Assembly: GCA_003500135.1 (NCBI GenBank)
Contig: DNTA01000015.1
Location: 1-21,821 of the forward strand
Length of the DNA stretch: 21,821 bases
Source of the DNA: Cytophagales bacterium
GTDB lineage: Bacteria; Bacteroidota; Bacteroidia; Cytophagales; Cyclobacteriaceae
Reading direction: 5' to 3'
This document shows positions 16,886 to 21,821 of this stretch, piece after piece. The notes beneath the pieces are model-generated. The model made no database searches and was not told where the DNA came from. It saw only the letters and a program-made list of their open reading frames with translations. Numbering within the stretch: the stretch's first letter is position 1; every line of letters begins with the position of its first letter. The position numbers were made by a program, and so were the translations under genes.

Positions 16886-18220
16886 TTACAACAGATCGTT
16901 GGCAAGGTTAGCCAGTTCCGATCGCTCACCTTTCTCAAGATTGATATGCGCATACAGGCTTTGACCCTGAAGCCGGTCGATCAAATATGACAACCCGTTA
17001 CTTTGTGAGTCCAGATACGGTGTATCAATCTGATTAATATCTCCCGTAAAGACTATTTTAGTATTTATTCCTGCTCTGGTTATGATAGTTTTAACTTCGT
17101 GCGGGGTTAGGTTTTGTGCTTCATCCACAATAAAGAAAATATTTGACAAACTTCTGCCCCGTATATAAGCCAGCGGTTGAATGAGAAGCTTTTCTTTGTT
17201 CACCATTTCCGTTATCCTGATATATTCCTTGTCCGTTTCGTTGTACTGATTTTGGATGAACTTAAGATTGTCCCATAGTGGCTCCATATAAGGATTTAAT
17301 TTCGATTTTATGTCGCCAGGGAGGTAGCCTATGTCCTTATTGCTCAGGGGCACAATAGGTCGGGCCAAATAGATCTGCTTAAATTCCTTTTTTTGTTCCA
17401 GCGCTCCAGCCAGCGTAACCAGGGTCTTCCCTGTACCAGCCACTCCGGTAATGGTCAATAACTTGATTTCCGGTCTTAAAATGGCGTCGATGGCAAATGC
17501 CTGCTCGGCATTTTTGGGTTTAATACCATAAACCGGTCGCTTCTCTACCAGTTCCATCTCCTCGGTTAAAGGATTGAAATGGGCAAGACCGGACTTTCGC
17601 TGACTTTTTAAAATGTAATAGCTATTGGCTATGCCTTTTTTTCGTTTCAGAAATTTTTTGGCAGGTACATTATGCTCTGCATATAAATCGTTGATGAAGT
17701 CCGGGTTAGCATCGTCCAGCTCGTATTTTCCTGTATATAGAGTGTTGACATTCTTGATTTTGCCAGTTTCATAATCCTCAGCAGGCAAATTGAGTGACTT
17801 GGCTTTTAATCGAAGGTTAACGTCTTTAGTCACCATAATCACTTTGGCTTCGGGCATTTCATCCTGGAGCTTCAGTGCTGCGTTGAGGATTCTGTGATCA
17901 GCCTTGCGCTCGCCAAAGATTTTTTCGGCATCGGTGGGACTATTGATGTCCATAAGTACCTTAAATTTTCCCTTTGTTTTTCCATTGAGCGGTATCCAGT
18001 GCTGAAGCTGCTGACCCTGCGACAATTGATCCATCATCCTGATAAACTCTCTGGCTTCAAAATTGATCGTATCATTCCCTTTTTTGAAGTTGTCCAGCTC
18101 TTCGAGAACCGTTATAGGGATACCAATATCATGTTCTTCGAAGTTGAGAATGGCGTCGTGTGCGTAAAGAATGACGGAAGTGTCGAGCACAAAAATCTTT
18201 TTTTCTTTTTTTCTGGGCAT
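16886..18220 (-). CDS. PIN-domain PhoH family ATPase
   Basis: A 444-residue fusion of an N-terminal PIN-like ribonuclease domain and a C-terminal PhoH ATPase, the PhoH2/YlaK architecture implicated in RNA unwinding and cleavage. PIN acidic residues are visible at Asp13 in VLDTSV, Glu40/41 in VLEELDNF, Asp108 in KADHRIL and Asp133 in TKDVNLR, so the nuclease site looks intact. The PhoH part has Walker A GVAGTGKT (259-266), Walker B FFIVDEAQN (362-370) and TGDINQID (392-399). It begins 22 nt after the AlbA_2 gene on the same strand and is likely co-transcribed with it. RNA targets are unknown. phoH is a family name here and does not imply phosphate control. Confidence 0.92.
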   Translation of the reverse strand: MPRKKEKKIFVLDTSVILYAHDAILNFEEHDIGIPITVLEELDNFKKGNDTINFEAREFIRMMDQLSQGQQLQHWIPLNGKTKGKFKVLMDINSPTDAEKIFGERKADHRILNAALKLQDEMPEAKVIMVTKDVNLRLKAKSLNLPAEDYETGKIKNVNTLYTGKYELDDANPDFINDLYAEHNVPAKKFLKRKKGIANSYYILKSQRKSGLAHFNPLTEEMELVEKRPVYGIKPKNAEQAFAIDAILRPEIKLLTITGVAGTGKTLVTLAGALEQKKEFKQIYLARPIVPLSNKDIGYLPGDIKSKLNPYMEPLWDNLKFIQNQYNETDKEYIRITEMVNKEKLLIQPLAYIRGRSLSNIFFIVDEAQNLTPHEVKTIITRAGINTKIVFTGDINQIDTPYLDSQSNGLSYLIDRLQGQSLYAHINLEKGERSELANLANDLL

Positions 18221-18242
18221 AAGGCTTAGTATTTATAAAAAA

Positions 18243-18890
18243 TCAAGTTGGTTTAAGCATGTAAAAATCCTCTTTTTCCCGGGCTTGTACTTGTAATATA
18301 TCTGCTACAACCATATCAATTAACATATTACTCGCTTCTTTGGGTTGCATTTTGGTATGGTCGATCAATTCCTGAATGGTGATTTTTCCGTTTTCTTCTA
18401 AAATCTGGAAGAGTGTCTTTTCATTGGTACCATAGGTGAATTGCACCGGTTTGCGCCTTCGTTGACGTTTCAGAATTTGTACCATTTCCTTACTTGCCTG
18501 CACGGTTCTGTCTTCGATTCGTATATAGGCCTGCCCCCATTTCTGATCTTCATATTCCAGGGCAAAGTGCGGCCTTTTTCGGCTCGGTAGAATATGATAT
18601 ACCAGTACGGCACGATGGTCGGAAAGCTTGACTAGATTAAAACGATAACGAATGGCTGGTCGACAATGTGAGGCTATTACTCGATCTAGTACGTATTTGT
18701 CTTCATCGTAGTGTTTTAAACCGGGGATTTGCCCATTATCGTCAACACCAACGATCAAATAACCTCCTTTACTATTGGCAAATGCTACTATTTCCCTGAC
18801 AATTTTTTCCGGATGCCTGGCTTTTCTTTTAAACTCTATATGCTCTCCTTCTCCCTGATCCACCAGCAATTTTAATTCCTTCAACTTCAT
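18243..18890 (-). CDS. AlbA_2 (Schlafen-type) domain putative regulator
   Basis: A 215-residue protein with an N-terminal AlbA_2/Schlafen-like domain, about 10-135: GEHIEFKRK (15-23), REIVAFANSKGGYLIVGVDD (32-51) and GQIPGL (53-58). A C-terminal winged-helix-like segment, about 155-212, reads KTLFQILEENGKITIQELID. AlbA_2 domains bind nucleic acid or nucleotides, and many partner proteins are transcription regulators. An ATG eleven codons upstream (18923) is in frame. I prefer 18890 because the domain begins right after it and the upstream residues look untypical, but either is possible. It is the upstream partner of PIN-PhoH. Confidence 0.78.
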   Translation of the reverse strand: MKLKELKLLVDQGEGEHIEFKRKARHPEKIVREIVAFANSKGGYLIVGVDDNGQIPGLKHYDEDKYVLDRVIASHCRPAIRYRFNLVKLSDHRAVLVYHILPSRKRPHFALEYEDQKWGQAYIRIEDRTVQASKEMVQILKRQRRRKPVQFTYGTNEKTLFQILEENGKITIQELIDHTKMQPKEASNMLIDMVVADILQVQAREKEDFYMLKPT

Positions 18891-19017
18891 ATAGAGGCAA
18901 TTTAAGGGCAACTCGTGCCACATTTTGAAAATAGCTAAAACCTATAGAAATGAAAATGAAAACCTGTAAAAGATTTGTAAATAAAGGCTAAAGGTGATCA
19001 ACCTCTAGTTATATCAA

Positions 19018-20541
19018 CTAAAAACCTTCATCTTCTTCATCTATATCACCCGGGCCTGGCATCGAGAGCATTGAACTTAATAGATCTTTAAAATGCAAGC
19101 CTGTAGCCAGGTGTTTTTTGGAAATCAGACTGTGTTCAGCCAAACCATGGAGCGCAAACTCCATTAAAAAGTATTTTTCACTTTTCTCCGGCTTTTTAAA
19201 AAGTTTATCTATCAATTCGCTTAATCCGGGTACTTTATCGAGTTCTTTTTGATAAGCCTTATCTGAGGCATCGTTTATGATATCTAACTCATTTCCATCG
19301 CCAAACCACTCAATGATCTTTTTGTAGCTACTTTCTTCCTTTTTTTTGCGTTCTGCTTCCGGATCGGGATATAAATGACCGAATTGTGTCCGTATGGCTT
19401 TGCCCAAAAGATCCTGCGCTACAATACTTGGCCCTTCCTGTTCACCTTCGTAAACCAACTCCACTTTTCCGGTGATCGCCGGCAGTACACCGATCATATC
19501 AGCTATTCTGACATAGGTTTGCTTTTCACCATTGATCAGGGCACGTCTTTCGGCAGCGCTCTTCAGGTTTTCAAAAGCTGAAATGGTCAGTCGTGCCGAC
19601 ACACCACTTTTTTCATCAACGTACTCATTATCTCTTGCTTCAAAGGCTACTTGTTCGATCAGATTGCGTGACATTTCATTGATCACTACCAGCTTTTCCT
19701 GATCGTCTTTCTTTCTTGATTCCTGCTCTGTAATTTTCTTCGATATCTCCAGTGTCTTTGGGTAATGCGTTATGATCTGGCTATCTATCCGGTCTTTTAG
19801 TGGTGTAACAATGCTTCCACGATTGGTGTAATCTTCCGGATTGGCCGTGAATACAAATTGAATATCGAGAGGTAGCCGTAGTTTAAAACCGCGAATCTGT
19901 ATGTCTCCCTCCTGTAAAATATTAAAAAGCGCCACCTGGATACGTGCCTGCAAATCTGGCAATTCATTAATTACAAAAATACCTCTATGCGACCGTGGGA
20001 TCAGACCATAGTGGATCACGCGTTCGTCGGAATAGTTGAGTTTGAGTGATGCTGCCTTGATTGGGTCTACATCACCAATCAGGTCGGCTACAGAAACATC
20101 GGGTGTTGCCAGCTTTTCTGTATATCTTTCAGATCGGTGCAACCATTCTACCGGAGTGTGATCACCGTGCTCTTCAATGGCATCATGACCAAATTTTGAA
20201 ATGGGCGCCAAAGGGTCGTCATTCAGTTCGCTACCCCGGATAACCGGCACATACTCATCAAGCAGATTGACCATCATCCGGGCGATACGTGTTTTCGCCT
20301 GACCTCTCAAACCCAACAAATTTATGTTGTGCATGGAAAGAATGGCACGTTCTATATCCGGAATTACGGTGTCTTCATACCCGAATATACCTTCGAAAGG
20401 ATTGTCTTCTTTCCGGAGCTTATTAATCAGGTTATGTCTAAGCTCTTCTTTTATAGTCAATGGTTGATATCCACTTCCTTTTAATTCCCCGAGCGTTTTG
20501 ATGTTTTTCAACTTCTCGCCGGGCAGATCTCGGTAGTTCAT
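19018..20541 (-). CDS. AAA+ ATPase, MoxR/magnesium-chelatase I-like
   Basis: A 507-residue AAA+ protein. Walker A is GLRGQAKT (77-84), the Walker B-like segment GIFVINELPDL (187-197) and sensor 1 FTANPEDYTNRG (231-242). The usual Walker B Asp is Asn192, followed by Glu193, so hydrolysis chemistry may be altered. VADLIGDVDP (151-160) and GLIPRSHRGIFV are typical of the chelatase I/MoxR group. The tail is acidic (DIDEEDEGF). It begins two bases after the stop of the VWA gene, so the two are probably translated as a pair, with AAA+ and VWA subunits cooperating like MoxR-VWA or ChlI-ChlD. No tetrapyrrole or bacteriochlorophyll gene is nearby, so a chaperone-like role is more likely than metal chelation. 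Confidence 0.88.
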   Translation of the reverse strand: MNYRDLPGEKLKNIKTLGELKGSGYQPLTIKEELRHNLINKLRKEDNPFEGIFGYEDTVIPDIERAILSMHNINLLGLRGQAKTRIARMMVNLLDEYVPVIRGSELNDDPLAPISKFGHDAIEEHGDHTPVEWLHRSERYTEKLATPDVSVADLIGDVDPIKAASLKLNYSDERVIHYGLIPRSHRGIFVINELPDLQARIQVALFNILQEGDIQIRGFKLRLPLDIQFVFTANPEDYTNRGSIVTPLKDRIDSQIITHYPKTLEISKKITEQESRKKDDQEKLVVINEMSRNLIEQVAFEARDNEYVDEKSGVSARLTISAFENLKSAAERRALINGEKQTYVRIADMIGVLPAITGKVELVYEGEQEGPSIVAQDLLGKAIRTQFGHLYPDPEAERKKKEESSYKKIIEWFGDGNELDIINDASDKAYQKELDKVPGLSELIDKLFKKPEKSEKYFLMEFALHGLAEHSLISKKHLATGLHFKDLLSSMLSMPGPGDIDEEDEGF

Positions 20542-20543
20542 AT

Positions 20544-21653
20544 TTAAAACGGTGATTTAAAGTTTTTCCTTCTGTTTCTTTTGTAGTCTTCAAAAACAAG
20601 GTTACCTAACCCCTGTAATCCGCTGTAATAGGCGTTGCCATTGTTTACCTTCGTAAATTCCTGGACGAATTCACGTAAATAGGGATCGGAAGCGATCATA
20701 AATGTTGTGATAGGAATGTGCATCCGTCTGCATTGCCTGGCCAGGTTAAAGGTTTTTGTCAGTATCTTGCTATCGAGGCCAAAGCTATTTTTATAGTATT
20801 TAATTCCCTGTTTCAAACAAGTTGGTTTTCCATCGGTGATCATAAAGATTTGCTTGTTTGGATTCTTTCGTCTACGCAAAAGATCCATTGCCAGTTCCAA
20901 ACCTGCCACGGTATTCGTGTGGTATGGCCCCACTTCCAGGTAGGGAAGATCTTTTAACTCAATTTGCCACGCATCGTTTCCAAAAACAATTATGTCTAGA
21001 GTATCTTTTTTGTATTGCGTGGTGATCAATTCTGCCAATGCCATGGCCACTTTTTTAGCTGGTGTAATACGGTCTTCCCCGTACAGAATCATGGAGTGAG
21101 AAATATCTATCATCAAAACGGTGGAGGTTTGCGATTTGTAGTCTTTCTCCACAATCTCCAGGTCTCTTTCCGTTAAATTAAAATCTTCAAAACCCTGATT
21201 GATCTGCGCGTTTTTTAATGATTCCGTCATTGAGATCTGGTCCAATGAGTCACCAAAGCGAAAGGCACGTCGGTCAGCGTTAGGTTCGTCGCCCTGGCCG
21301 CTTTTATCGGTACGGTGGTTACCGCTTTTCGATTTTTTGAGTTTGCCGAAAATTTCTTCAAGGGCGCTTTTACGGATGCCTTGTTCACTTTTGGCTGTGA
21401 TCTTAATTGATCCTTCCTGATTTTCCTCAGTCAGGTACCCTTTTTTCTTTAGGTCTTCGATAAAATCGCCGATTCCATACTGGTCATCCGTCAGGTCATA
21501 TTGCTTATCAATATTGGTCAACCAGGCCAGGGCCTCAGCAGCATTTCCCGAAGTCATGGTGACCAATTGGAGGAAAATCTTAAGTAGATGATCAAAATTT
21601 GCCTTTCCTTTATGCTTTGGGGGGGTATATTTAGAAAACCGGTATCCTTTCAT
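20544..21653 (-). CDS. VWA-domain protein, partner of the AAA+ ATPase
   Basis: A 369-residue cytosolic protein with no signal peptide. The N-terminal half (1-170) is charged and mostly helical. A von Willebrand A domain follows at about 175-350 with the MIDAS motif MIDISHSM (181-188), Thr246/Thr248 in YHTNTVAG and MITDGKPT (271-278). All three MIDAS elements are present, so metal-dependent ligand binding is likely. It is upstream of and two bases from the AAA+ gene. The open frame reaches a TTG at 21734. I use the ATG at 21653, which matches the natural protein opening MKGYRFSKYTPP. Resembles the VWA component of MoxR-type or ChlD-like pairs; the client is unknown. Confidence 0.87.
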   Translation of the reverse strand: MKGYRFSKYTPPKHKGKANFDHLLKIFLQLVTMTSGNAAEALAWLTNIDKQYDLTDDQYGIGDFIEDLKKKGYLTEENQEGSIKITAKSEQGIRKSALEEIFGKLKKSKSGNHRTDKSGQGDEPNADRRAFRFGDSLDQISMTESLKNAQINQGFEDFNLTERDLEIVEKDYKSQTSTVLMIDISHSMILYGEDRITPAKKVAMALAELITTQYKKDTLDIIVFGNDAWQIELKDLPYLEVGPYHTNTVAGLELAMDLLRRRKNPNKQIFMITDGKPTCLKQGIKYYKNSFGLDSKILTKTFNLARQCRRMHIPITTFMIASDPYLREFVQEFTKVNNGNAYYSGLQGLGNLVFEDYKRNRRKNFKSPF

Positions 21654-21821
21654 AATGATATAAGCCTTTGTTACAATTGCAATTTTCGGCTGGTAAATTG
21701 TACTTTTTAAATATAATTGCAGGTAAAACCCCAATAATTATTTCACTATTTAAAGCTTCATCGTTTATAAATAAGGGTTGACCGAAAAAAACAGTTTGGT
21801 ACTATTCCTACTTTGTCAAGT

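Noticed and set aside
21654..21734. TTG start at 21734 for the VWA protein.
   Set aside because: The extra 27 residues do not match a VWA N-terminus; ATG at 21653 is the natural start.
21654..21821. Possible promoter for the VWA operon (for example TATATTTA near 21707-21714).
   Set aside because: One mismatch to TAnnTTTG and a 16-base spacer to the nearest TTG; the stretch is AT-rich enough to give such matches by chance. The 168 bases hold no gene I can support.

Overview
The window looks like a chromosomal stretch from a Bacteroidota bacterium, probably order Cytophagales. The evidence is: promoters of the TTTG-N19-TAnnTTTG type (best example before purK), almost no Shine-Dalgarno sequences, and family types typical of that phylum (paired DUF3857 proteins, an AgcS transporter with a soluble insert, a membrane MutS-like ATPase, a PIN-PhoH protein, an AAA+/VWA pair). 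The genus assignment is inference from family resemblance only; no rRNA, tRNA, phage, insertion sequence or CRISPR array is visible. I support 20 protein genes.

Layout, left to right. 1-336: gene-free, with a roughly 66-bp degenerate tandem repeat carrying an 18-bp palindrome, then the agcS terminator. 337-2046 (-): AgcS sodium/amino-acid symporter. 2211-4040 (+): gcvT (glycine cleavage T protein) followed 12 nt later by a comB-type phosphatase, closed by a terminator shared with the convergent operon. 4177-8117 (-): two overlapping exported DUF3857 transglutaminase-like proteins, one with a catalytic Cys/His and one apparently dead. 8190-9924 (-): XdhC and MocA, maturation factors for a molybdenum hydroxylase that is not in the window. 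10007-11779 (+): membrane-anchored MutS-family ATPase. 11834-13479 (+): purK-purE, the two-step AIR to CAIR branch of purine synthesis.

13496-16839: small membrane and regulatory genes. The centre is an ECF sigma factor gene (-), followed by a candidate membrane anti-sigma gene and an NAD-binding epimerase-like gene, and a divergent small membrane protein gene (+). The sigma gene and the divergent gene each have a matching TGCAACATTT / GTC promoter pointing into them, which suggests a self-regulated module; this is the most interesting item here. 16886-18890 (-): an AlbA_2/Schlafen-type putative regulator followed by PIN-PhoH ATPase. 19018-21653 (-): a VWA protein and an AAA+ ATPase two bases apart, resembling a MoxR/magnesium-chelatase-type pair.

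Most of the window is ordinary housekeeping. Functions are assigned from motifs read by eye; no database search was run.
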